DNA of 64,000 nt, taken from assembly GCA_964444795.1 (NCBI GenBank), contig CAYUIQ010000005.1, forward strand, positions 1 through 64,000. Direction: 5' to 3'. This DNA comes from JABMRP01 sp964444795 (GTDB taxonomy: Bacteria > Planctomycetota > Planctomycetia > Pirellulales > Thermoguttaceae). A model generated the notes under the pieces. The model searched no databases, was not told where the DNA came from, and saw only the letters and a list, made by a program, of their open reading frames with translations. The position numbers and the translations under genes are program-made. Numbering within the stretch: the stretch's first letter is position 1; every line of letters starts with the position of its first letter. Positions 8,311-17,081 of the stretch are shown one piece after another.

Positions 8311-10236
8311 GTGAAAGGATTGTCCGACGACCCGCCGCTGGAGCGAGGCAGCATGGTCTATCTGACGCTCGTAGTGCTTGTGGCCACGCTAGGCGGCTTG
8401 TTGTTCGGCTACGACACCGCGGTGATCGCCGGTGCCATCGGGTTTCTGCAGACGCACTTTGAACTGACGCCGGCGATGAAGGGCTTTGCCGCTTCCAGTG
8501 CGCTGGCCGGGTGTGTGCTCGGCGTGATTCTCGCGGGACCGATCAGCGACCGCTTTGGCCGGCGCAGAATGCTGGTCCTCGCGGCGATCATGTTTCTCGT
8601 CTCCGCGATCGGTACGGCCTTGCCCAGGACGCTGATGACGTTCGTGGTTTTCCGATTTCTCGGCGGCGTGGGCGTAGGTGCCGCGTCGATGACCAGCCCG
8701 ATGTACATCGCCGAGATCAGCCCTGCCCGTATTCGGGGCCGCATGGTATCGCTGAATCAACTGGCGATCGTTTTCGGGATGTTGGTCGTCTATTTTGTCA
8801 ACTACTTCATTGGCAGCCACGGCACGTCCTTGAATCACCAGACGGCATCCCGACTGGTGAAGCAGTTGGCTGCCCAAGTGGTTCTGGACGACGGAACGGC
8901 TGCCGTCGTGGAAAGTCGGATCGCCGAGCAGATCGAATCCTACCGACACACCGTTGATCAGAATGCGATTCATCAAATGGCGGCCGCTCTCGAAGAGGTG
9001 ATCGAGGACTCTGACGCAGATCGCTCCCAATACTTGAGCACGCTCAATCGCGATCTCGGCCTGAAACAGGAGCAGTGGGATTCGAGTGCGATTTGCAGAG
9101 CGGTTGCCGTTGAACTCAGCGAATACGGATTGAAGCTTGACAAAGAAGACGTCGATCCTTTGGCCCGGCACTTGGCCCGCCAATGCGACGGCGAACTTGA
9201 TATTGCCTCGTTGGCTCGCGGACACATGGCCTATTTGCTGAGGGAGGAACTGGACGCCCAGCACGTAACCGCGTCCTCCCCGCCCGAGATAATCGCGGCC
9301 TCCTTGATCGAGCCGTTGCGAGGTCTCGGCGCTGAATCATGGAATGTTCGGTACGGCTGGCGGTGGATGTTCGGCTCTGAGGCCTTGCCCGCCGTGGCCC
9401 TGTTGTTGCTGCTGTGTTTCATCCCGGAGAGTCCTCGCTGGCTGACGGAAAAAGGTCGCGTTGAAAAGGCCCGGCACATTCTCACGCGCGTGGACGGATC
9501 CGCCCACGCCGAAGGCGAACTGAACGAAATCCAGACCGCCCTGGCCCGGGAGCCGGCGACCTTGCGCGAGATCGTCGCGCCGGGCCTGCGAGTGGCGCTG
9601 CTGATCGGCGTGGTGCTGGCGGTTCTCCAGCAGATCACCGGCATCAACGTCATGCTGTATTACGGTCCGGAGATCTTCAAGAACGCCGGCCAGTCGATCG
9701 ACACTTCGTTGGTCTGGACCATTGCCATGGGGGGATGCATGGTGCTGTTCACGTGCGTGGCGATCTGGACCGTCGATAAACTGGGGCGTAAACCGCTCAT
9801 GATCGCCGGCGCCACGGGGATGGGCCTGTGCCTGATTGCGTCGGGAGTGGCGTTCTGCGTCGACAGGACCGGCTTGAGTCTGCTGATCTTCATCCTTGGC
9901 TACATCGCCTTTTTCTCACTTTCGGTCGGGCCAGTCACGTGGGTGATCCTCTCGGAGATCTTCCCCACGAAGATCCGGGGCCGGGCAATGGCCGTCGCCA
10001 CCCTCAGCCTGTGGATCGCCAACTTCGTCGTCAGCCAGTCGTTCCCGATGTTGGATGAAAACCCGTGGCTACTCGAGAAGTTCAACCACGGCTTCCCGTT
10101 CTTCGTGTACGGGGGATTCTGTGTCGTACTGGTGGTCTTCATGACCGCCGCGGTTCCCGAGACGAAAGGCAAGACGCTCGAAGAGATCGAACAGCGTTGG
10201 TGTAAGCGGCCGACGGAGCGGAGAAGCGGGACGTGA
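8311..10236 (+). CDS. Sugar-porter-type MFS transporter with a large soluble insertion
   Basis: A 12-TM sugar:proton symporter-family protein (major facilitator superfamily) in the inner membrane. Signature motifs are visible: GRRRM after TM2, the RFLGGVGVGAASMTSPMYIAE stretch, PESPRWL after TM6, GINVMLYYGPEIF in TM7, and PETKGKTLEEIE at the C-terminus. At 641 aa it is about 170 aa longer than usual. The excess is one block between TM5 and the TM6 segment, about residues 172-342 (8824-9337), which is hydrophilic, mostly helical in character and without recognised motifs. The start is GTG at 8311 with GAGGAGAG upstream. Its position next to the beta-helix and GH36-like genes suggests oligosaccharide or monosaccharide uptake, but the substrate is unknown. 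Confidence 0.92.
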   Translation: MKGLSDDPPLERGSMVYLTLVVLVATLGGLLFGYDTAVIAGAIGFLQTHFELTPAMKGFAASSALAGCVLGVILAGPISDRFGRRRMLVLAAIMFLVSAIGTALPRTLMTFVVFRFLGGVGVGAASMTSPMYIAEISPARIRGRMVSLNQLAIVFGMLVVYFVNYFIGSHGTSLNHQTASRLVKQLAAQVVLDDGTAAVVESRIAEQIESYRHTVDQNAIHQMAAALEEVIEDSDADRSQYLSTLNRDLGLKQEQWDSSAICRAVAVELSEYGLKLDKEDVDPLARHLARQCDGELDIASLARGHMAYLLREELDAQHVTASSPPEIIAASLIEPLRGLGAESWNVRYGWRWMFGSEALPAVALLLLLCFIPESPRWLTEKGRVEKARHILTRVDGSAHAEGELNEIQTALAREPATLREIVAPGLRVALLIGVVLAVLQQITGINVMLYYGPEIFKNAGQSIDTSLVWTIAMGGCMVLFTCVAIWTVDKLGRKPLMIAGATGMGLCLIASGVAFCVDRTGLSLLIFILGYIAFFSLSVGPVTWVILSEIFPTKIRGRAMAVATLSLWIANFVVSQSFPMLDENPWLLEKFNHGFPFFVYGGFCVVLVVFMTAAVPETKGKTLEEIEQRWCKRPTERRSGT

Positions 10237-10357
10237 GACAGTTGTCCCCCCCAAAAACTCCGTCCGCCTTGCCCTACAATGACTGCGACGTCCCGCCAGA
10301 GAACATTCCGGCGGTATACCAGAGTGAGTTATCCAAAGGGTAGGGGCCGCTTGCGCA

Positions 10358-13009
10358 TTAAGGACGCGGCTCCGCGCGCCTGTACGTGAGAACGGCGACG
10401 CCCGGTTGGTCCTGCGCGGAAATGGTCAAACCGTCGGTCATCAGTTCCGCGCCCGATACGATCGTCTCACCCGGGGTGTCGAGACGCTTGAACTCGTAGC
10501 GTGAGCCCGGCTGCAAACCGCGCAGCTTCAAACGGACCGTCACGTCGGGACAGTCGGCTCGACGGAAAGCCTGGACCATCCCCTGCGCGAGATCCGGGCG
10601 GTGGAATTGCCAGGCGATCCAGACGTTGTTCGCCCGGGTACATGCCGTCAGCGGGTAGTAATCTCCATAGTAGTTCGCGTTGGTGGCGCGCCACTGGCCG
10701 ATCAGCCGGCGGAGCGCATCGTAATCGATCTCCTTGACGCGGATGTCGATGCCCGAGCCGAGGCTGGGGGCGGCGTTGCTCCAGAACGCATAAGGTTCCA
10801 CCGGTGTCAGGCCGCCGCCGTAGTATCCCGCGTTGGCACAAGCCACGGTGCCCGTTCCGTGGTACGGTATCCAGAGCGAGATGCCGTAGGTCATGCACTG
10901 ATGGCCGACGGGCTCGAAGGCGTAGTCGCTTCGCCACAGGGGAACGGCTCGCCGCAACGTCTCCAGATCGTTGCGGCGGCCGCCGGAAGCACACGTGTCG
11001 ATGAGCATGTTCGGATGCCGGCGGCGCAACTCGTCCCAATAGGCGAGCAGGCCGGTGACGTAGCGGATCTCCGTAATACCCTGCCGATCGGCCGCGTCGG
11101 CCGCTCGCCAGAAGGCCAGCGGATCCATGTTGAAGTCCTGGCGGTAAAGGCCGATGCCCTGCCCGGTCAGCAGCCTGTCGATGTGCTCGGTCAGCCATTG
11201 CCGGGCGGCCGGGTTACCCAGATCCAGCAGCCGCATCCCATGTTCTTCCGCCTTCGTGGGGCGATCGTACAGTGCGAACGTGCCGGCGTCGGGCGTATCG
11301 CCCGGATTCAGATAGCCATAGCTCCACGGGCCAGCGGGATTGTCCGCCGCCCGGAACTCCTTGGCCGCGTCATGCTTGGTGCCCGATGGTCCGGTCAGCT
11401 TGATTTCCAGGCCGGTCGAATCGCAGATGTGCGTGCCGTTGCCCCATCCCACCACGAAGTCCAGTGTGTCACCTTTGGCTAGAGTGAATTGCTTATTACA
11501 CTCGGCGGCTTGGTTGCCATCTTCCGCGCGGATCGGCCCCTCGAACACGGACTTGCCGCGATGCAACACATGGACGTCGGTGGTCGTCCGCCGGTCGATG
11601 GCCAGGAACGAAGCCCGCACGGCGTAGGCACCGGCCTGCGGTGCTGTGAATCGTACGACACTGTACCGGCCTTTCGGCCCCGGATGAAAGGAGAGCCGGC
11701 CCGGCTCCCAGCGGATATCCGCCATGGACCGCGTCTTCGGCGTCGGGTTGTGCGACACGCACGGATCGCTGCCGCCCAGACCGCTGGACGACCACGCGCA
11801 CAAGCCGGCCAGCGGATGCTCGCGGCCCGGCGTGGGTCGCAGGAGCCATTGGGGATGAGTTTCGTAAAGCGACGTGCCGGGCATGACCCGTTCCGGCTCG
11901 AACCACAACAGGGTCTTCAGCCCCTTGGCATGCGCATGGTCGCTGATCGGGCGCAAGCCGCGAGGGAACCGCTTCGGGTCGACCGCCCAGGTACCGACCT
12001 GCGGCCAGCCATGCTGCTGGATGTACCAACCGGCGTCCATCCACCAGTAATCGATCTTCAGACCTTCTTCCAGGTAGCGGTCGATATGCATGATCTGGTT
12101 GGCTTCGTTCGCCCCGATCATCTCCTGGTAGGCTCGCGAACTGGAAGCAACAAACTGGGGCGGCGGCAGCTTGCCACCGGGCTTGGGCATGCTGTGGGCC
12201 ATCATCCAGCGGCGCCACAGGTTCTGCGCACGGATCCAGTCTCCTCGCCAGAACAGCAAGACCACCAGCGGCGTGCGAACCTCCTCGCCGGGCAGCAGCT
12301 TGAAATGGGTCAGTTCCTGCCCGGCCCGGATGCGGATCCCGGCGGCCTCATCCCGGGCGAACTCGGCAGCCCATTGTCCCGGCCAGCCGACGGCGAGAAT
12401 GACGCCCTCGGTGCCCCACTCCAGGTTGAAATAGCACAGGTCGGAATTCGTCGGGCGCCCGCCGGCCGCACCGATTCGCTTGGTTGCCCGCGGCCCGAGC
12501 GGGGTTTCCAGCGGCCCGTAGTCGGAGCCGTTGGCGGGCGAGCCGACCGCGTGATGCAGCAGAAATTCGCCGTCGCCGCCGCGTTGCCAAGCCGCATCCA
12601 GCGACCGAATGTCCTGCAAGATCGGGGTGTCCGTCTGGCTCGTGTTCTTGAAGTAGAGCGTCCACTCGACGGTGGGAAAGTCGCGGTACACGATGGCGAC
12701 GCAACGGACGGCGAGCCCCGACTCGGGATCCGTCCATGTCAGCGCATGCTCGATACGCTGGTCGTCAAGCTGGTGAACGCGATGCGACTGGTTCCAGTTC
12801 GGCAGCAACTCGGCCGACTGCTTGCCGCCATAGGTAAAGGAAAACGGCGGCGCCAATTCGCCCGATTTATCGCCGTCAACGAACCTCTTTGCCACCCACC
12901 CGCCGGCCGTCGTCATTTCGTCGTCGGTCACGGTCGTGGCCGGGGCGAGTTCGGGGAGCACGAGGACACACACGGCTGTCAGGGTCAGCAGCAAGGCGAT
13001 CGTTCGCAT
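10358..13009 (-). CDS. Secreted GH36/clan-D alpha-galactosidase-like glycoside hydrolase with inserted beta-sandwich
   Basis: An 883-aa exported enzyme (signal peptide MRTIALLLTLTAVCVLVLP) expected to hydrolyse alpha-linked galactose or a related sugar. The N-terminal beta-supersandwich is followed by barrel motifs DYWWMDAGWY and LLWFEPERV, which match GH36. The likely nucleophile is Asp625 in LYRQDFNMD, and the likely acid/base is Asp695 in LWRSDYAF, after CASGGRRNDLETLRR. Residues about 401-585 interrupt the barrel with a carbohydrate-binding-like beta-sandwich (for example GRYSVVRFTAPQAGAYAVRA), which GH36 enzymes normally lack. A C-terminal beta domain closes the protein. The start ATG at 13009 has GGGAGA upstream. 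It converges with the permease gene. Confidence 0.87.
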   Translation of the reverse strand: MRTIALLLTLTAVCVLVLPELAPATTVTDDEMTTAGGWVAKRFVDGDKSGELAPPFSFTYGGKQSAELLPNWNQSHRVHQLDDQRIEHALTWTDPESGLAVRCVAIVYRDFPTVEWTLYFKNTSQTDTPILQDIRSLDAAWQRGGDGEFLLHHAVGSPANGSDYGPLETPLGPRATKRIGAAGGRPTNSDLCYFNLEWGTEGVILAVGWPGQWAAEFARDEAAGIRIRAGQELTHFKLLPGEEVRTPLVVLLFWRGDWIRAQNLWRRWMMAHSMPKPGGKLPPPQFVASSSRAYQEMIGANEANQIMHIDRYLEEGLKIDYWWMDAGWYIQQHGWPQVGTWAVDPKRFPRGLRPISDHAHAKGLKTLLWFEPERVMPGTSLYETHPQWLLRPTPGREHPLAGLCAWSSSGLGGSDPCVSHNPTPKTRSMADIRWEPGRLSFHPGPKGRYSVVRFTAPQAGAYAVRASFLAIDRRTTTDVHVLHRGKSVFEGPIRAEDGNQAAECNKQFTLAKGDTLDFVVGWGNGTHICDSTGLEIKLTGPSGTKHDAAKEFRAADNPAGPWSYGYLNPGDTPDAGTFALYDRPTKAEEHGMRLLDLGNPAARQWLTEHIDRLLTGQGIGLYRQDFNMDPLAFWRAADAADRQGITEIRYVTGLLAYWDELRRRHPNMLIDTCASGGRRNDLETLRRAVPLWRSDYAFEPVGHQCMTYGISLWIPYHGTGTVACANAGYYGGGLTPVEPYAFWSNAAPSLGSGIDIRVKEIDYDALRRLIGQWRATNANYYGDYYPLTACTRANNVWIAWQFHRPDLAQGMVQAFRRADCPDVTVRLKLRGLQPGSRYEFKRLDTPGETIVSGAELMTDGLTISAQDQPGVAVLTYRRAEPRP

Positions 13010-13125
13010 GGTTCATTTCTCCCGCGTTCGTGGATCGGAACATTCCAACACGGCACTGGTCAGTTGTACGGCATTGCCGCTCGGTCGCAAGCGAGTATTC
13101 ATCGTCTCCGTCTCCGCGAACCAAC

Positions 13126-16100
13126 TCACTGCTTGTCGCCGTTTGCATCATCCGGCGATCGCAACAGTTCCATCCGGTCGAACATCGCCTCGCCACCCAT
13201 GGCCGTTGGGGCGATGCCGGTGAGGGTAAACGGGCCGAAGTCTTTCCATAGGTCTCGCGTTACCAGGATCCACTTTTCCGGCCGCTCCGGGGCGATTTGG
13301 ACCGCGCTCCACGCGGTCGTGTTCTTACCGCTGAAATAGCGCCCGTGCGACTCGCCGGCCGAGGGCCACTGTCCGTCGGACGCCAACTCGATCATGACGC
13401 CGTCGCCGGTGGGTTGCTTCCAGGCGAAACGCAGATAGCGAAATTCGCCCGGGCCGGGATTCTCGGCGATGCGGTACTGCCAGCCGGCGATCCGGGCCGA
13501 GAATCTCTGCGGCGGCGTGACGGCCAGCGACAACCTTCCGGCGTAAGGATCCGCCCTTTCCAGACGCAGCCGGCCCTCGCCCTCGGTCAGTACATCCGGG
13601 AAGCCGGCATCGTCGTCAAACAACACGACCAGTGGTCGATTCGTCGAACCAAACGACTCCCGCAGGAATCCCAACAGGTCGGCCAGATCCTGCGGCGTGA
13701 CAACTTTCTCCAGATCCTGGGGCATCATCGACAAGGTCGACGCAGCCATTTCGTCGATGTCCTTGCGCAAGACGGTCGTTTCCTTATTCTCTTCGGCGAG
13801 CAACGTAATGCTGGTCGCCGTCTCGGCGGACAGTACACCGGTGAAGATTCGCCCTTGCTCCGTAAGTACCGTGTACTGGTCGTATCCCACCGTGATCTGG
13901 TTGGCCGGATCGAGCATGTCGGAAAGCAGCGTCTCGTCGGCCCGGGTTTTTGCGGTCAGCAAGTCCGGGCCGACCGTGTATCCTTGGTCACCCAATTTGT
14001 GGCACTTGGCACACTGCTCGTCGAAAACCTCCTTCCCGCGCTGGACGTCGCGCGGCAGCCGAAGGGCCGCGGCGTACCGGGCCAGCACCTGTTGCCGATC
14101 GGGAGTTCCCGTCTCGGTGGACAACAGTTTCTTCGCCCGCGTGGCAATCTCCGGTTTCGGATTACGGATCAGTTGCTCGCGCCGCATGGCGTCCAAGCTG
14201 GATCGCGGCACGAGGGTCCGCTCGACGGCGTCCAGCAGGATCGACAACCGATCCTGCCGAGCGAACATGGCGTCGATGACAGCGGATCGAATGCGGGGCG
14301 TGTGACTGGGGAAACGTTCCAGCAGCAGGGATGCCGCCTCCGGATGATCGGCGGTTGCCAACGCCTCGACGGTTGCCAACTGCACTTCGATCGGCTGGCG
14401 CGGATCGAGCAGTTGGGCCGCCGTGATCCGAAAGTCGGCAAGCGGCGCCGCGGCCAGCAAACCGATCGCCCGTGTGCGTCGGGCCGGTGTTTGAGCGTCG
14501 TCCAGCGCGACTCGCCGCGCATCGTCGAAGATGGCCTTCATCTCGGGGACCTGCTGCAATCGGATCAGACTGGCCGCACGGATCGCCAGCCCGCGCACGT
14601 CCGAATCATCGCTGGCCAGCAAACGCCGCAGCGCGGCCGCGGCCTTCGGCGTACCGATTCCCGTGGCCCGGCCCCGCTGGAGTCCTTCCAGCAACCCTTC
14701 GAGGCATACGATCTGGCCACGTGTCGCCACGCCGGCCGGTAACTCCGCGAGCGTCGATAAGACTTCGCTCACTTGCCGGTTGTCGCGTCGCGCGCCGACG
14801 ATCGAAGCCAGCGGATGAAGCAGATCGCGAGCATGGTTGGCCGGCGTGTCGTCACGCACAATGGCCGCCAGCAACCGGTCCGCCGACTCGGCGGTTGAAC
14901 TGAGAACTCCCGCCGCCAGCCAGGGATCCTCGCCGTGCTTCAGCGCCAAACGAACCAGCGCGTCGCCGGCTTCCAGCGAGGCGCTCTCGCCAAGCGACAA
15001 CGCCAACTGCAAACGGACGCGGGGATGCGGATCGTCGACCATCCGCAGTACGACGGGTAGCAACTCCGGATGCCGATCGAATCGCCCTTCCGCCAGCCGC
15101 AGTGCGTGGACCCTGACGGCGAAGAACGAATCCTGTAACGCGCGGGTCAACAGGTCGGGCGTAAGTGCATCGAGTCCGCTCACCGCGTAGAGTGCGTGCA
15201 GGCGGGACTGCGGCGTCGGCCCCGTACGGACAAGGTCCTGCAGCGTAGCGACAACCGTTGCATCCCGCCGCTGGACGATCAGCCGCTGGGCGGTCATCCG
15301 CTGCCAGTGGTTGGCGTGCGAAAGATACGGCACCAACTGCCCCGTCGTTGCTTTGGCCAGATCGAGCGGTTCGGCCCGAAGCGCGTCGTCCGCCACGATG
15401 CGCCAGATTCGGCCCTTGTCGGCACCGGCGATCAACGACCGGATGTATCGTTGCTGCAAGTGCCGGGGGATGGCCGAGTAGTCCTCGATAATATCCCGGT
15501 ACATGTCGACCACGTACAAAGCGCCGTCCGGACCGGTCGTCAGGTTGACCGGCCGAAACCACTGCTCCGTCGACGTGAGGAACTCGGCACGTTCGTTGAT
15601 GTCGGGCCGCCGGGCGACGTAGCTGACGCCGTCGGACGTCAGCAGGCAACGATGAATCATATTCTGGGCGTTGTCCACACTGAAGTGGTTGCCGTGGAAT
15701 TCCGCCGGAAACTGCGCGCCCTGGTAGACGGCCTGACCGCTGGCCGCCGTGAAGTAGCCGTTGGCCGTTGCCTCGGCTTGGCCATAGAAACGGACCCACG
15801 CCGGATCCGCCGCCCGCGCGCGACGCCACGGATCGGGTTTGCTGGTGGGGTAGACGCGCGCCGGATGTCCGTAGCCGGAGATATTCCGCATCAGGTTCGG
15901 GGCCGCGTAGTAGGGGTTGCGAGCCAAGTACCGATGCGAAATGGGAATCACGTGCATCGCATGCTGTTGGTTGGTACACAGGAACCGGTCGCCCCAATCG
16001 TTCATTGCCTGACCGTATCCAGACGTTCTCCCACTGGCCGCCTCCAAAACACTGCCATCGGGCCGGAAACGGAAACAGACCGACCCCAGAGCGACCTCCT

Positions 16101-16842
16101 TGGCAAGGTGGGGCCCGCGAATCGTGCCGCCGCTGTTGGCCCCGCTGACACCGTAGATCCAGTTATCCGCTCCCCACCGCGGGTTGTTGATTCGTGTCCA
16201 CAGTTCGCCGACACCAAAACCGGTGAATAGCGTTTCGCGGACCTCCGCTTTACCGTCACCGTCGCGATCGGCGAGGAAGATGATGTCCGGAGCGCAAAAC
16301 ACGATCACTCCGTCACGCGCCGGCAGCACGCCGTAACAGGGCGGCAAACGATCGGCCAGCACGGTTGACCGATCGATTCGCCCGTCGCCGTCCGAGTCCT
16401 CCAGCAACTTCACCGTTCCGTACTGCTCTCCTGCCGCCTGCTCGATCGCGTGGTCATTGGCCGCAATGCGACGCACTTGGGTATCCAACTCGCCCGTCTT
16501 GTTCAGCTCCAGGACGTCCAGGTAACCCTCAAGGTTGTAGCCGTGGATTTCGCAAACCAGGATCCGGCCGCGAGCGTCGAACGCCATGGCCACGGGATCG
16601 GCCAGATGCGGCTCGCCGGCAACCAACTCGATGCGAAAGCCGGCCGGCAGACGAAACAACCGCCGGCTTTCTTCCGGCGACAGTGCCCGGGGAGCGTCGC
16701 TGGCCAGTTGAACTCCCTGGCCTGTCGCCACACGAGGCGCAACCAGAGGCAAAACGGTCGACACGGTCACGACGATAAGCATCGGGCGGACCGCGGCGAG
16801 CATACAACGCAGGAACGCGCGATGAGGATCACGGGCAATCAT
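13126..16842 (-). CDS. PVC-type c-haem protein with membrane-bound-dehydrogenase-like propeller and HEAT repeats
   Basis: A 1238-aa exported protein of the planctomycete family that joins a six-bladed dehydrogenase-like beta-propeller (about residues 50-400) to HEAT-type helical repeats and a single c-type haem domain. The propeller contains DSDGDGRIDRS and DRDGDGKAEV, which look like calcium-binding loops. The haem site is CAKCH in FDEQCAKCHKLGDQGYTVGPDL, with a distal Met possible in the SMMPQDL segment. The C-terminus is a jelly-roll-like domain. It may oxidise a sugar or alcohol and pass electrons to periplasmic cytochromes; the substrate is unknown. I chose the ATG at 16842 because it precedes a hydrophobic signal segment (MLIVVTVSTVLPLVA). 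The longer frame upstream has no such support. It is divergent from the kelch gene. Confidence 0.88.
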   Translation of the reverse strand: MIARDPHRAFLRCMLAAVRPMLIVVTVSTVLPLVAPRVATGQGVQLASDAPRALSPEESRRLFRLPAGFRIELVAGEPHLADPVAMAFDARGRILVCEIHGYNLEGYLDVLELNKTGELDTQVRRIAANDHAIEQAAGEQYGTVKLLEDSDGDGRIDRSTVLADRLPPCYGVLPARDGVIVFCAPDIIFLADRDGDGKAEVRETLFTGFGVGELWTRINNPRWGADNWIYGVSGANSGGTIRGPHLAKEVALGSVCFRFRPDGSVLEAASGRTSGYGQAMNDWGDRFLCTNQQHAMHVIPISHRYLARNPYYAAPNLMRNISGYGHPARVYPTSKPDPWRRARAADPAWVRFYGQAEATANGYFTAASGQAVYQGAQFPAEFHGNHFSVDNAQNMIHRCLLTSDGVSYVARRPDINERAEFLTSTEQWFRPVNLTTGPDGALYVVDMYRDIIEDYSAIPRHLQQRYIRSLIAGADKGRIWRIVADDALRAEPLDLAKATTGQLVPYLSHANHWQRMTAQRLIVQRRDATVVATLQDLVRTGPTPQSRLHALYAVSGLDALTPDLLTRALQDSFFAVRVHALRLAEGRFDRHPELLPVVLRMVDDPHPRVRLQLALSLGESASLEAGDALVRLALKHGEDPWLAAGVLSSTAESADRLLAAIVRDDTPANHARDLLHPLASIVGARRDNRQVSEVLSTLAELPAGVATRGQIVCLEGLLEGLQRGRATGIGTPKAAAALRRLLASDDSDVRGLAIRAASLIRLQQVPEMKAIFDDARRVALDDAQTPARRTRAIGLLAAAPLADFRITAAQLLDPRQPIEVQLATVEALATADHPEAASLLLERFPSHTPRIRSAVIDAMFARQDRLSILLDAVERTLVPRSSLDAMRREQLIRNPKPEIATRAKKLLSTETGTPDRQQVLARYAAALRLPRDVQRGKEVFDEQCAKCHKLGDQGYTVGPDLLTAKTRADETLLSDMLDPANQITVGYDQYTVLTEQGRIFTGVLSAETATSITLLAEENKETTVLRKDIDEMAASTLSMMPQDLEKVVTPQDLADLLGFLRESFGSTNRPLVVLFDDDAGFPDVLTEGEGRLRLERADPYAGRLSLAVTPPQRFSARIAGWQYRIAENPGPGEFRYLRFAWKQPTGDGVMIELASDGQWPSAGESHGRYFSGKNTTAWSAVQIAPERPEKWILVTRDLWKDFGPFTLTGIAPTAMGGEAMFDRMELLRSPDDANGDKQ

Positions 16843-17081
16843 TCTTCGAAATTCCCTTCGCAAGGACTCAGAACGAAAGGTGTCTGCGGGACACAGACCA
16901 GGAATAGCCCGGATCGGAACCGGCGAAGGCAATTCATGAGTATAAGTCTCCCGTGGCTTGCCAGCACTCTCCGTACACTTGCCGCTCATTGTAACCCCTG
17001 ACTGGACCGCTTGCACACAGCCAGTGGTTTCGTAACAATTGCGGCAGACGGAAGCAAGGTTCAAGACCAGGAGGCACTCCC

